Positions 48,201 to 61,040 of a stretch of DNA of 64,000 nt are shown in pieces. Each line of letters begins with the position of its first letter. Position 1 is the stretch's first letter. The DNA is from Numida meleagris (taxonomy: Eukaryota; Chordata; Aves; Galliformes; Numididae), in assembly GCF_002078875.1 (NCBI RefSeq), contig NC_034411.1, positions 51,909,695 to 51,973,694 on the forward strand, in the 5' to 3' direction. Both the position numbers and the translations under genes were made by a program. The notes beneath the pieces are model-generated. The model saw only the letters and a list, made by a program, of their open reading frames with translations. It was not told where the DNA came from and made no database searches.

Positions 48201-51200
48201 GGGAGAGCTGGTAAGGGCCCAGCGCAAGCAGGGGAGCTCCTGCAGCAACTGGTGTTAGATAGAGAGCAATTTTTTTTTTCCTCCCCACTTTCTCCATACT
48301 TGTTGGGCACTGCAGTGCAAAAGATCTGGAGAATAAAGATTTTTCCACTGAAGAATGAAGGGAGCAGAACCAAAAGGCAATTCATTGGGAATAAAGTGGA
48401 AGAGGCAGAGAAGAATCAAATTATTTTTCTAGGTTAAAAAGTAATTTGCTCTGTTTGTGGACATAATGGTGGGACTACTAAAGAATCATCAAAAAATGAA
48501 TGAAGTAATTCCTTCTGTTCCTGTTGCAGTTCTTTTATGCTTTAAACCCTCTCCGTTTTCCTTTGCTATCTGAGTCAGTACTTTTTCCCTCCCAGATTTC
48601 TCAGCACCCTTCCTAATCTTTTCAATACCACAATAAAAGCAGCAGCTGAATAGAAGGTGGTCATAACCCTCATGTCAGAGAAGGGCCAACGTGATCCTCA
48701 TGACCACTGCCAGGAGGAAGAGGCGGGAGTAGCCCATCCTTTGCTAGGCGGCAAGGAGGCCAGGCCCAGCTCTCATCCGCCAGGGAGTCCCTCTGGCATG
48801 GAGCTAGACTGCCTGGAGGTACTTTCACAGGGGTTTTACAGAGGAAAAAGTAGAAGTCGCTACAGAACATCACCTACTTTGAAACGGTTACAGCTGCTTT
48901 CCACTTGCTTCTTTGTTTTCCAAGGGAAATTAAACATCTCTCAGTACTTAGGAAGGCACATTTATTTTGTTAACTACTAAGCCTGTACAATCACAAAATG
49001 TGTGATTAAGGACTGTAATACTGAACTAAGTGTCACCTTGTCTTTATAAAGCACTGCAGAGGGACCTTGCTGGGATAAAAGCTGCAGCAATGTACTGCAG
49101 CCTGAGCCAAAGCATCCTGAAAGCCATAGCAGCACTGCCAGCCACAAGTGTACATGAATCAGGCCTACAGAAACACAAGGATGACAAAGAAATTATATTA
49201 TAATTTAATTTAAAAAATAAAGAAAACAAAACAGTCGACTTCTACATCTCTTGTTCAGTGCAGTTACAGAAATTCCTGGGCTCAGAACAAATAATATCAG
49301 GAAATTACACTCTTTAGAGCAGTGCCGAGGGAAGATACTCCATTAGAAAATAAGCATGGAATCCTGGTTCCCTGAAGCACCCTGGTCTTTGCTGCAGGAG
49401 TCCTGAGCATCAACATGAATCACATGGACATCTGGCATCTACCAAATGCCAATACAATTGCCTTCTCATTCCTCCGCAGTACAATTACCAAACTGGCCGA
49501 ATAATGTTCATACTAATCCCACACAGCCTCAAAACATGTAAGCCACTGCTGCAACAACCCTGTTTCAAGAAAATTAAGCTCCCATTAGAAAATGGAGATT
49601 AGACCTATTGGAAGGCATGCACATTTTGATAGCTTTTATTGACACTTAAAAGGATCAGTATCAGAAACCATTTGCATGCATTTTTCAAACTCATATCCTT
49701 TTTATGTTCTGAATTATCTGATAATCTGAAGTATCTAATCCCGAGTCTGAGAGAGATGCATATTTGCCATTTGCAGAGCTCCTTCTGGATTTTTCCCCTG
49801 GCTGTTACAATAATCAATGTTTTTACAAAAACTTTTTGAATCAAATGTCATTTGCTTCATATGCGATATGCACGAAGTTCAGTTTTCTGGCTTACTTCTG
49901 CTACAGGTTGTATGTAATTGAGACAAATTCACTGGAGCAGAAGTATGGAGTTCCAATAAGCATCAGTTCACTAATCAGTGCCTGAATTAAAATCTCCTTG
50001 GCATCACATCTTCAAAATTGGTTTAGATGGCAGACAGTTTAATTGATGGACTTCTTACTGCTTAGAATCCATCTAAATATCACCTACATATTCTAAATAT
50101 TCATCTAAATTCATTTAAGTTTATGTTTATCTTAACCCTACGGTAAATGGGAGTATAATGCAACTCTTCAAAACACAGAGGAAGAATTTCCTTTGGTTTT
50201 GCACTTTCACTTCTCTCATCTTGTTGTCTGCTATTTCTTGGCTGCTCCAGTTTTCTTCCCATATCATTTGCTTTCCTTTTCCTTTAAAGGGGCTAGAGAT
50301 GACACTGCCACAGACAGAGGGACACTGATGTGGCTCTTCCATCCAACCAAAACGCAAGATTCATCTTGCCTTCTTAACCCACAGAGCACTTCGCCTAAAC
50401 ACACGATAATAAAAACCAAAATAAAACACATCACTAAAACCCAAACAAACAAGAAAAAGCCAAAAAAACCCAACCCATAACAGCAAAAGATCCTTTCTTT
50501 GCCACTGGGAAACTATTTCTTTCCACATCCCTTTTAGTGTGTTTGCAGTTTTGCTCCAAGTGCCTTCAGCAGGGCGGTTTTCCCTAGTTCCCCAGCCCAA
50601 TAAATCTTACTCCCCTTTCCACACATCCCTTTCTATGCTTGTACCACTTTTCCAGTCTTAGCCAAGAACTAGGACAACCAGTATATTCTTACCCACAGAG
50701 TTTATAAATTAATGCAATAAAGTTGCAAAAGCTGTGTGCTCCACTGAGTTATTTTTACTCGACAGGAACTGATGATACCAGCCTGTGTGCTTCTTGCAAT
50801 AGATTATTTCTAAATGCAATAAACAACAACTTCTCTAGCAAAGTGCAAAACACGCCAAATTGACAGTATAATTACATATTTTGCTTTGAATAGAGTTAGA
50901 AGGGACCGGTCTTTTTCTTATAAAGAGAAAAATGATTAATATGTGCATTTAATATGATACTAGAAGCTCTTTTAAAGTTTAAAAATGTGTGTCTGTAGTT
51001 GTGTCTTAGAGAAAAATCTAATGTGCCACGCAGCCAGTGCTGAACATCCGTACCACACAGTGAAACGTGTGCTGTTGTGAGCTGAAATCATCTACACAGT
51101 CATATGTACATTAACTGGCTCACTATGTGAAGATTGGACAATCCGAAACTGATTACTTAAATAAGAGAAAGTTCTGAAAAATAATTAGTCCTTCAGCAAT

Positions 51201-54200
51201 CTTTCTCCAGAATTATTTTTGCTATTTGCAAATAAAAGAAACTTTTGTTTAATTCTCAGCTTCCAAAGAATAAGACAAAATTCAAAGCAGATGCATCTCC
51301 AAAGACTTAAATAGCTGGGTGGCAGCATATTTTCTGTTTTTGTTATTTGCTGAAATAAACATTATGTGAAATATTGCCATTCAGCTTTGTTCGCAGCAAG
51401 ACATAACAGGAAGACATCTTTTAAAAAAGTTCAGAGCCCCAAAGTCAAAAGGATGAAGAGAGATGCTGTGTCCCTGGGGAGCTGTAACTCTCCCTCTCTG
51501 CTCGCTCCAAAGAACATATTGCTGAGAGTCTATTCAGAGAAACACTATAACACTACAGCCCAAGTAATGAAAGCAACGTGCTCCATCCTTGGGGCAGTTA
51601 ATATCGTGTCTTGAATGTCCTCAGAACTGCCTCTCGTCCCCCACGAGTTACACTCCAGCTGTATAAGCAGAAGAATGTAGTTCAAATCCAGCCACTCTGA
51701 GCTTGCCAAAACTGCCTTTAATCAGAAAACAAAATCAGAATTATATCTTGTAGACAGTGCCTTCGGTAGCAGTCATTCTTTTTCAGATAAAAAATTCACT
51801 GTTTCGTCAGTGGTTTAAACCACTAACATAAGCTGTCAGCAGCAACACTAGGCAACAGTGGAAATAAATAAAAATAGTAATAAAAAAGATGACTGCTAAT
51901 TATCCTTTCACTAACAAAGTAACAATATAGCTTCCCCTGTTTGAACACAAAGAAGGCCTACAATTAGGACATATTCAACTGCAAATGTACCACAACCCCT
52001 TCTTTACCGTGCTTGTAGATGATACAAGACAATACCTCAACACCAAGTCTAGACAGTGCCTGTAATTTTCTTGAGTACTGTGTATATTAGTCACAGATGC
52101 ATCTTAAAAGCTGTGATTCTCACCCCAAAATGGAAAAAGAAAAAGTATTCATCGGGGTCCCTTTGTTCAGCATGCTTTCTGGGCCTCGGCTCCATGGAAT
52201 ACTGAGCGTCCTTTCAAGAATCCTTTCTAACCTTTGAAGAATTCAATTCCTAATGATTTAGCCATAACAAAATAAAACAGCACTGATCACACATTCACTG
52301 TGCAGGTGGATGGGGTCCATGAAGTTGACATAGTGAAATTTCTGTGCCACGGAAATTCTGACACGTCTCTTCCATTCCCACCCTGGCTCCCCAAATCAGA
52401 AGGAAAAAGAATTCATATACCAAATTTTCATAGGATGAATCTTCCAAAAAAATCATAGAATAAGTTTTTGAAGTGACGAGTTACCATTCTCAAACTTGTT
52501 AGCTATTTCTCCTGAAAATCACAAGTGTGACTGAAGTCAGAACTGTTTCTACAAAAAAAAAGTGGAATTTTACAGGACTCTTATTTCAGTGGGACACATT
52601 TGTATTCAAAAATATTTACCAACTTAACAATTTTAAAAAACATAAGGATCATGTCAGAGTTCAGCCTTTTCCTGATCCTCACCGCCATACAAAGCTTTAT
52701 TATTTATTATTAGAAAAACTTTTTTTTCTTTTAACTCACAGATTTTTTTGGAGATTTTTTTTTCTTCCCAATGAATTCCTAAAATTGAAAGAATTTCTGC
52801 CCGGCCTGTACAAATTCTGACCACTATCTCCCTGTGTCAGTCAAAAAATAAATGCTTCTCTGCAGGTTCCTCAAATTTCAGTCTCTGGAGTCAAAGACCA
52901 TCCAACATTTGGGAAGTACTGGAGTGCATCACGCTTCAGTGGGTGGGCTACAACCTAGGAAACGCAAAGCCAGACCTACCCAAGGGATCATCAAAATTGG
53001 TACGAGGGCTATCAATGAAATGCAAATGGGCTCTAACGGAAGTTTGTGTACAAGACTCAAGTTAATTCCAATGTCGAAAGGAAAAAAAAAATGCTTCTAA
53101 TGAGAGTCTATTCTTCTTGATATTGTAAGTTGTGTAAATGTTAAAAAAAAATGAAGAGCAAGTTGTAGAACATGTTTAATTAAAAGTAAGCACTCAGTGT
53201 TACATTTTCTGAAAAATAAGACAGTTAGTGAAAATATCCTCATTTCAATTAGCAAGTCATGTAAATGTAGTGTTTTAGCATTTGCCACCTATGGTAGAAT
53301 GCTGCTTCTTCCATATTTAACTCCCAGCCCCCAGCTATTTGGCAGTGTATTTCTCTGAATACACCAGTGGTTTTAACACAAGCAATAACACAAGAAATGA
53401 GAAGGGCAACCTGAACTGCATCATAAATATATAAAAAACAATAGAGAGGATAGAAAAGCATCTTAGCACTCAAAGAGGCAGTGGTTTAAGGTGCTTCTTA
53501 GCCACAAGTCTTATAAAGTACCCTAGCAGAGAGCAAGGCAGACTTGCAAAGTTTATCTGTGTTAATAAAAGAGTATATTAAAGTACTCAAAATATATGCT
53601 GGTATTAAAGTACTTGGTACTGATGTAACTTGTTAACATTCTCTGTTTCAGCCTTTCAAAGCTTGAAAATCTTGCTATCACTCAGAATGGCACTCAACAT
53701 TCATGCAATACAATGTATTAGAAGTCCAGTTCTTCATCAAAACTGTGCTACAGGGACAACTCCTCTCAGCATACCACACTAGGGAGTTGCTGACTGCCTA
53801 TAAACTCTGTGTGTTTCAGGAAGATGATGACGCTTTCGACACGAACAAAAAGCAAGAGTATCTCTTGTAGTGGTTCTTAAGACTGACAAATCCTCAGAAA
53901 AATTAAAAAGTAATTGAACTCAGAAGAAAGAAATGAGGATTTTCTATTTTCTTCTGGATATTTTTCCTCTTGTGTCACTTGATTTGTACATGGAAAAAAA
54001 CTTTGGCATCTGTTAAAAATGGCAGCGTTCTAGGTAAAATGCTTGGTTAAAAAAAAACATTACTACCAAAGACATCTTTGTCTTCTGCTAGAATATATTG
54101 AGTGAGAACCACTACATGTTCAGAACCAGGACCAACATCGGTTTTAGCTAAAATTGAAATCCTGCCGGGTTTCTGGCACTGAAAACTTTCCTACTCAAAA

Positions 54201-57200
54201 AGTAAAAAGGAATAAAAATGTGAATTCCGCACCAATCTTCCAGAAATCTGCCAGCCATCCCCAGCCCTTTGACCTTAAATGGTGTCTGTCTGTCTGTGAA
54301 ATAAAGGCCATCACAGCAGGCTGGAGGAAGAGAATAAATGGTTTATAATAATACTGGATTTGACTGATAATACATTTAGATGTCAAAAATAAAACAAATA
54401 TTGCTTGGAACAAATTGCTTACTTTCAAGAGTAAAAAAATCTTCAGCCACTTTTTGATTAACTTACTCTGGCTTCAGACTTGAAGACTTGAATCTGATAC
54501 TAAATGGTTACTTGCTAAAAGCCACACATCAGCAGGAAGTGCTAAATGCCAAAGGGCCTTGAGAAACTAAAACACACAGTAGCAAAATGCTGAACAGATC
54601 ACAGACTGAGCTACTGATCTGATGCTGCAAAAATATGCATTCACTCATATGCTGCAAATGTTTGCAATCCAATTTCTACTTAGCCAACAGTGATTATCAC
54701 CACATTCATAAAATGCTTATTTTCATCTTAAGTCAGAATATTTGTTTGTAAAGTTGTTGCACCAGAAATTGCATAACACGTATGATACACAGTATATATA
54801 CATGCTTTATATTTTTAAATATTTGTGTTCCTTAATCTTAACTCTTAGGCTTGGATCATCTCAAGAATTTACCCCAATTTCTCTGGAGGAGATGGTGTGG
54901 AATAACTTCTTTTACTCCAGTATAAAGAAGACGGATTTTTCCTTGTATAATACCGTACAAACCTGCGTTAGAAATGGCAGGCCGTGTTCGGGAGAACAAT
55001 GCTTCCCTGCACGTCCATCAGATCTTGCAAATTACAATGGTTTTCAGGGAGACTCAAACTTCTTCAACTTAAGCAAAATATTTTATTATTCCTGGATTTT
55101 TCCTCAGCACACTTTGGAAACTAGAAGTTACTTGTAAGGATGACAGCAATCAGATTTAACATCATAGGAAGATGGTCTAAGCATGTTTCAGACTATTACA
55201 AAGAAGTAGATGCTCCAGTTGTGTAAGTACGTGTCAAATTGCATATGATTTAGATTGCTGCTTATTCCTGACAGTTCAAATTTTCAAACTGATGGGAAAA
55301 TATCAACGTCAATTTAGGGAAATGGCACAGTACAGTTGTGGTTGTTATGTTTCTAAATCCACAGGAACTATGTTTTAACTTTGGCTGTATTTTTCTACCC
55401 TGAATAATCTGCCTTATCTTGCATCTGCCTTATCTTTGGTTTGTGTTTTAAACAAGTCCTGCTTGATAGGATGGAAAATCATATTTTCCTTTAACTCCTA
55501 TATTTCCATAGGATGTACCGAAACCAGCTGCTTTAGTTGTGAGCATACTTCCACATCATGAGGCTGTGCCCCTCTCATCCCCATGGGATGAATGAAAGAC
55601 ACAATCTTTCTAACAGCCCTCCCAAAGCACATCTGATGTCTTGTTTACAAACACTAAACTTGGTCCCCATAGGTCTTCATAGTACTCTAGCTTGGCATAC
55701 ACGGCCATCAGATTGAAGAAGCTGAAATCTGTAGCTATTCTGGCAAATGTTCCTACAAGCACAGAGAGAAATACAGGGAAACATAAGAACCTACCTACCT
55801 ACCCTTAATTTATCTTTTTCCCCTGAGTTCTACGCCCCCAGGTAGCCAAGTCAACATATACAACGATAATTTTCCTTCCTCCCTGTCCAGCACCAGCCAC
55901 ACTGATGCTCTGGCCACCACATGAACACTTCCTCAATTTTCCACCGAAGGGGGTGGGGTGACTTTAAGCCATCTTTTCACCCACTCAGGGGTTAGTAGGA
56001 GGTGTAATCCTAGCTGCGACTCATCATAATTTTGATTAAATTAACCTGCAAAGAACCACTTTGATAGCAAAAAAATTCTAGAATAGACTTGGGATGTACA
56101 AGTTTTGAATTATGAGTGCCATTTTCACTCAGCCTTTCATTGTTTGCATCTATGGTATGGTCTAATATATTGGTGAACTGCTGTCTGAATTCTCAGATAG
56201 ATAGGTTTCCCCCCCCCATCTGCCACTAGAAAGGCAGGAAAAAAAGGATGAAAGGAATTGAAACAAGCATCTGGAGGTCGCCTCTAGACCCAAAAGATGC
56301 ACTTCTTATCAGTGGGACAAATTATCTGAAAGGTCTGCTTCACACAAAGTACCCTAAATGGAATGGAGACATTGGTGTTTTTTTTGACTTCTGGTGTGAG
56401 AAGTTCCCTTTTCACAAAAAGGCACCTCACCACAAACCTCAACATATTCTGAATAAAGTGCAAGATTCTTTGCTTCAGGCTCTACAGCAAAACCCACAAC
56501 AAGAGAGCAAAGTGAAAACTGCCTGTGTGGACACACAGATAAAAAGCTGTCAGGGTGACAGGTTGGCTGTGCACCATGGCAGCGAGGGCCTGAGCTTTGA
56601 GACTGTCATGAACTAAACCGCAAGCAGCTGACACAAGCAGCAGCCTGCTCTCTGCCTGGGCCCACCATTCATTCTGAGAGCTGCCCTCGCCCCACACCAT
56701 CAAACCTAGTTTTTGGATGATTTCTGGGAAAGCATTTGAACAGCACTTGCACTTCAAATGCAGATCAAACCCTCTCTCTACCATGCAGATCAATAAACTA
56801 ATAAACTCACGTAGCTTCACCCACCCTTCAGATGGTTTTAAGTCTAATCACTCCATATGGAAGGCTGCCTAAGGGTATGCCATCCAAGCAGTGGTCTTGG
56901 ATCAGCAATGACACTGCTCTGAAGTTTTAGAACAACATTTTTCCTCCCCAGTCTCCCAGAAATGCTCTTACAAAGCAGCCTTTTGTCAAGCAGAGCATTC
57001 AAGTGACTCAGCTCTGCCTTTCACAAAGCCTAAGAACTTGGATGAAATTACGTCTTTTCAGGGTATAGATCAAAAGCCAAGGTTGTGTCACCCTTCCTCC
57101 TGACAAGGATCACTTTTTTCTCCCCAGGGTCTCATCAGAATTAGTGTCAGAAAGCAAAGGCTAGGCTTGACACAACAACAGGTGATGTGATGCAGCCCAG

Positions 57201-59209
57201 AGAGGGAAATTAAGTGATCTTCTACCACTAACTGTAAAAGACCTGCTTTAAGAAAAAAGGGAAAACATCCTCACAAATTGGACTGCAGCTGATGAAGTGA
57301 GATTCTGCACAGTGATTCAAGGAAGTTGCAGCTCTCAGCAAAAGCTAGCAGCAGAGGAAGGAGAGGGGGTAAGAGAGCAAAGGGAGCACAAGAACTGGAA
57401 GAACCTCATCAAACTGCACTAAAGAGATATGCACAGTACTGAACTAGAACAGCAGACAGATGGGTCTTACATGGTATTGTCAAGGCTGCTTTTAGAAATG
57501 CTGCTCTGTTTTCCTTAGCTAGAAGGGTCTCTACAAATACTGTTTCTTGACAGATGCTGCACTGAGAATGATGAGTTGGGAGGTGGCAAAATGGAGAGCA
57601 CTGTGCTGGTGGGTAGAAGACTGGTAGGTACCAACCCATCACTGGTGGAGCGTGAGCAGACAAGTTGCCTTCTCAGTGCAACCAACATAATAACCTGGAA
57701 AACGAAGGAAAATGCACAGCAGAAACCACAACTTGTGACTTCAAAGCTAGAGCTAAACCACTAGTAATGGGCAGCAAGCAAACATTTTGCAGGTTATTTA
57801 AAATTCAGGTTGTTCTTTTCTGAGTTCAGCAGCTGGAACACGGGTAACATCTGATGTGAGCGGCCAACTTCAAATTAGTCAAATGGTACAGGAAAAGAGG
57901 TAGGAGCAAAAATATTAATATGGCTTATACAGTCCCACTAAGTGCTTCACATTTCTGTCCCCATTATGGTTGCTCTCCAGGTTAGTGGGGGAATGAGAAA
58001 GAGAGGTTGTTTTAATGGCATCTCTGTACAGAAACGATTCTCTAACTACTGTGTTAAAAATTAAACAGCTTTCCATCTTTAATGCTTGTTTTTCTTTTTA
58101 AAGAGGGAACCAACAGTTGGGTGCCAGTACGTAAGTATTTTTGTTGTGCCCAATGACCAGCTGGAACAAAATATGGGAAGCAGCAATTGGGAGAATATAG
58201 AATGAAAGAAATGATTTTGAAAAAATAAAACCCAGAGAAAGCAACACTTGTCACTTGCTGGCAGGAAGCACATCCTCAAAATTAAAATAAGAAAAAACCA
58301 AGAGAGGCAACAGGGAGGCCTAAATTATCTATTTGAGAAACTACAAATAACAACATATCTTTGGAAAATCACAATTTTATCTCCACTTGATTTGCTGTTC
58401 TCGTGTAACGCACCCAGCTCATTGCAAGTAGTCTTCAAAGTTAAGCTGATAACCAGCATACTCTAACACTGACACAGACTCAGCTGTGTCTTAACCTTGT
58501 CACAGCAGGATCACCACAGTGGTGGACATCTTGTGCACACAAGAAGTTGTAGGGTGTTGTTCATTCACACTACACAATATGTCTTGCACCTAGATGCAGC
58601 CCTTTCTAGTTCGATCATACCACTGGCACTTCCTCCTTCTCCAAGCCCCCGTGCTTGAATAGAACTTACAAGTGGACACAGAAAAATGTAATGCAGAAAA
58701 ATATTTGGAAAATGGCACATAGGTTTCTTCTCATTTGTGCTCCACTGCTGACCCAACCATTCACCGTGCTGCCCTGATGGTGCTGGGGCACAAGAGGTGT
58801 CTGTGCTCTCTGAGTTGCTCTGCCTAACTCAGACACAGTCCCTGATGGTGCTGGGGCTCACAGGCACCTCTGTGCAGCAGTGTATGCGTGCACCCAAAAC
58901 ACACCTGCATCACCGGGGACACATGTGCCCCCTGTCACCTTAGTCAGTGGAGCAGTGCTGATTTGTAGCCAGACAAGCCCACCGTTTCCAAAACGTGCTC
59001 AGCAGCACGGACACCAGAATTTCACATTCCTTAATATCCAGCCTCAGGAAACAGCCTGAGAGAAGAGCAGTCTCATCCAAGCGTATATTTATTTCAATTG
59101 GCCACACTGTAAACTCAGGTTCTTGCTTCCTCTCCTTTACAGAGCAGACTTGTTCTGAACGCCGCAGGAAGCCTACTTTGGGACTACTACCAACCCAAAG
59201 CATCCCGCG
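39274..59209. other. Repeat-poor intergenic stretch between PHACTR2 and FUCA2
   Basis: About 20 kb with no CR1 or other transposon that I can recognise and no defensible exon. It holds minor simple sequence: an A/C-rich tract at 50399-50485, a 16-bp palindrome at 51809-51824, a CTAC-type run near 55787-55803, a short duplicated word near 58.8 kb, and a GC-richer patch at about 47.6-47.85 kb. Open frames up to about 131 codons occur (for example 54742-55137 and 56248-56616) but none resembles a known protein. Confidence 0.55.
58772..58858. repeat. Short direct duplication
   Basis: The 18-base word CCCTGATGGTGCTGGGGC occurs at 58772-58789 and again at 58840-58857, 68 bases apart. The intervening sequence also shares weak similarity with what follows, as in an old partial tandem duplication. 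Confidence 0.75.
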
Positions 59210-59720
59210 TGCGATGCAGGGTTAACTCTCAGGACGAGCACCGCTTCGCCCCACCTGTTAACGCAGCTCGGGAGCGGGATGCCCCTTCCCAAAGCCCCCA
59301 ACCCAGCTCAGAAGACTCTGCGGGGGCTGAGCCGCCTCTCCCCGCTCCCTCTTTCCCCGCACCCCATTACCTGAGCCCCCCACGCCGGAGCGGAGCAGGC
59401 AGCTCCTACGGGAGGAAGAGAAGGAGGAGATGTCGCTCTGGGAACGGCCGCGGGGGCCGGGCAACGGCCAGGCGGGCAGCGGTGCCTCCGCCATCGGGGA
59501 GTCGAGGGAGGGAGAACCCAGAGCGGGAGGGAGGGAAAGTTCGCGGAGGAAGAGCCGCCCCTCCGCTCCGACCGCCCCGACGCGGGGCCGCCCCGCTGGG
59601 AGGGCGATGGGGACTTGGGGCATCCAGGAAACCGTGCTCCCACCCCCCCCCAATCTCTCCGCACCCCCAAACCCAAACCCCGTGGTTTCGTTTTGTTTTG
59701 CCGGGCGTTTGCAAGCTCTC
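59210..59720. promoter_or_regulatory. CpG island with no assigned gene
   Basis: A dense CpG stretch (GGAACGGCCGCGGGGGCCGG near 59440-59460 and GACGCGGGGCCGCCCCGCTG near 59579-59598) stands out from AT-rich flanks and is separated from the FUCA2 island by roughly 900 bases of ordinary sequence. On the minus strand a plausible splice donor CTCAG|GTAATG lies at 59371/59370, so it may be the promoter and noncoding first exon of a longer PHACTR2 transcript or of a noncoding RNA divergent to FUCA2. The overlapping open frames (for example 59209-59802 and 59430-59948, plus strand) look like products of high GC content, not proteins. CpG island: clear. Gene assignment: unknown. Confidence 0.7.
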
Positions 59721-60629
59721 CTACAAGGCCAGGTTAGCCCAGTGTCTCACAGACACTCTGCTTCCCTGTTTAAAAAGTTTTCTGCAAAGCCAGAGGAGCT
59801 AGTCCTAAATTTTTCACCAAATTTCATCGTGTGTTGTTTGTTACAATTGACCCTTACAGCTCACAGATGTGCTGAGGGCCCCTTCTCTTGCTGGAGATGG
59901 CAGCAGCTGTGTGTGCACAGGCTGGTGGCAGTTTCTGAGCAGGTTTAAGCCTTAACTGGAAGTGTACTCATGACTTCTATTTACCGAACTGTTTTCTTTT
60001 TTTTTTTTCCTTAATTGAAAGCATGTGAGAAAGGTCATTAAGCAAACTACACACTTCCTGCTGCAAATCTCACCGAAGTGAATAGCTCGCCTATGCTGGT
60101 GGGCTTTGGGTGAGACCCTGGAGCTTTCCTCGCATCGTTTTTCCTTCAGAGCACTGAGTCACAGTGTAAGTGTTGAGTGTGCTGTGAAGAATCAGCCTCA
60201 GAGCCTACTTCAAAACTCCCCCGTTAAGGGGCTGCTCAGCTCTGTAGTCCTTTGGTGGCAGCAGCTGTCAAAAAGAAAAGTCACAGAACATGAGGAAATC
60301 CAAAGATAAACCAGAACAGATACAGCAGCAAGAGGTCAAAGGTGCTGAAGAGCTCCTACTGAGATGCAAAGGGACGTCTGAAGAAATGAAGGTGAGGGAA
60401 GACGCAGAGAAAGCAGGTCAGCATTGAATGAAAGGCAGAAGCAGGGAGAGGCAAAAGAAAAAAATAATGAAGGGCTCCTATTTGTGACATCAAAGTTCAT
60501 TTGTAAATTGGAGCAATGTGGACAGTCGACCAGAAAATAATGATATCGGGGATGTCAAAATGTTTTTTTATCAGGCTGTAACTTTCATCCATCGAGGCCC
60601 ATGACTGAAAATGTAAGAAGTCTCCGCCC

Positions 60630-61040
60630 GAAACCTGTCGGGCTACCCCTTTCCCCGGGTAGGAGCCGCAGGCCGCCGGGACGAGGAGGCGGGGCGGCCC
60701 CAGCTCCGCATAGGGCCCGGCCTTCAGACAGCAGCCTCAGCCCCGCCCCGAGCCGGCCCCCGCTCACCGCCATGTTGGGCCTGTCGCCGCCCGTGCTGCT
60801 GTTGCTGGCGCTGCCGGGGCTGCTAGGCGGGCGGCCCCGCTACGAGCCCACCTGGGCCTCGCTAGACGCCCGGCCGCTGCCCGCCTGGTTTGACGAGGCC
60901 AAGTTCGGCGTCTTCATCCACTGGGGCGTGTTCGCGGTGCCCAGCTTCGGCAGCGAGTGGTTCTGGTGAGCTGCCGCCTCGCCTGCTGCCCGCCGGGCAC
61001 GGAGGGAGGGGGCGGCCCGGTTAGCAGACAGAGCGGGGCT
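60630..61040 (+). promoter_or_regulatory. FUCA2: FUCA2 CpG-island promoter
   Basis: A CpG-rich stretch covers the sequence upstream of the FUCA2 start codon, exon 1 and the first bases of intron 1. GC boxes are visible at about 60688-60698 (GAGGCGGGGCGG) and 60740-60750 (CCCCGCCCCG). No TATA box is evident in the 100 bases upstream of the ATG. This is the usual architecture for a broadly expressed lysosomal-type enzyme gene. The transcription start cannot be fixed from sequence. Confidence 0.8.
60772..60965 (+). CDS. FUCA2: FUCA2 exon 1 (alpha-L-fucosidase 2, secreted)
   Basis: FUCA2 is a secreted glycoside hydrolase family 29 enzyme that removes alpha-L-fucose from glycoconjugates. The ATG at 60772 has a strong context (ACCGCCATG) and opens a signal peptide: a leucine-rich core at residues 8-18 and likely cleavage around residue 20. 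The mature start [10 protein letters not shown] is typical of animal fucosidases. Conserved GH29 motifs follow: F-G-V-F-I-H-W-G at residues 45-52, with the fucose-binding His50, and S-E-W-F-W at 61-65, with Glu62-Trp63 at the place of the substrate-binding Glu-Trp of bacterial relatives. P-S-F-G before this block favours FUCA2 over FUCA1, which has P-A-W-G. The exon has 64 codons plus two bases and ends at TG|GTGAGC. An in-frame ATG at 60601 would add 57 residues but lacks a good context and would bury the signal peptide, so I prefer 60772. The PHACTR2 neighbour supports the call. Confidence 0.96.

Noticed and set aside
54998..55016. Other minus-strand ATG-GAC starts considered as the MDN-type PHACTR2 exon (also near 24505 and 28142)
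   Set aside because: They continue with unrelated residues (for example M-D-V or M-D-L) and lack a phase 1 splice donor close to the start.
54742..55137. 131-codon plus-strand open frame
   Set aside because: AT-driven composition, no known motif, and no support from neighbouring splice sites.
56248..56616. 122-codon plus-strand open frame
   Set aside because: No recognised domain and no promoter or splice context; considered chance.
59209..59802. 197-codon and 172-codon plus-strand frames across the orphan CpG island
   Set aside because: Stop-free because of high GC; Pro/Arg/Gly-rich in several overlapping frames at once, as expected of a CpG island and not of a protein.
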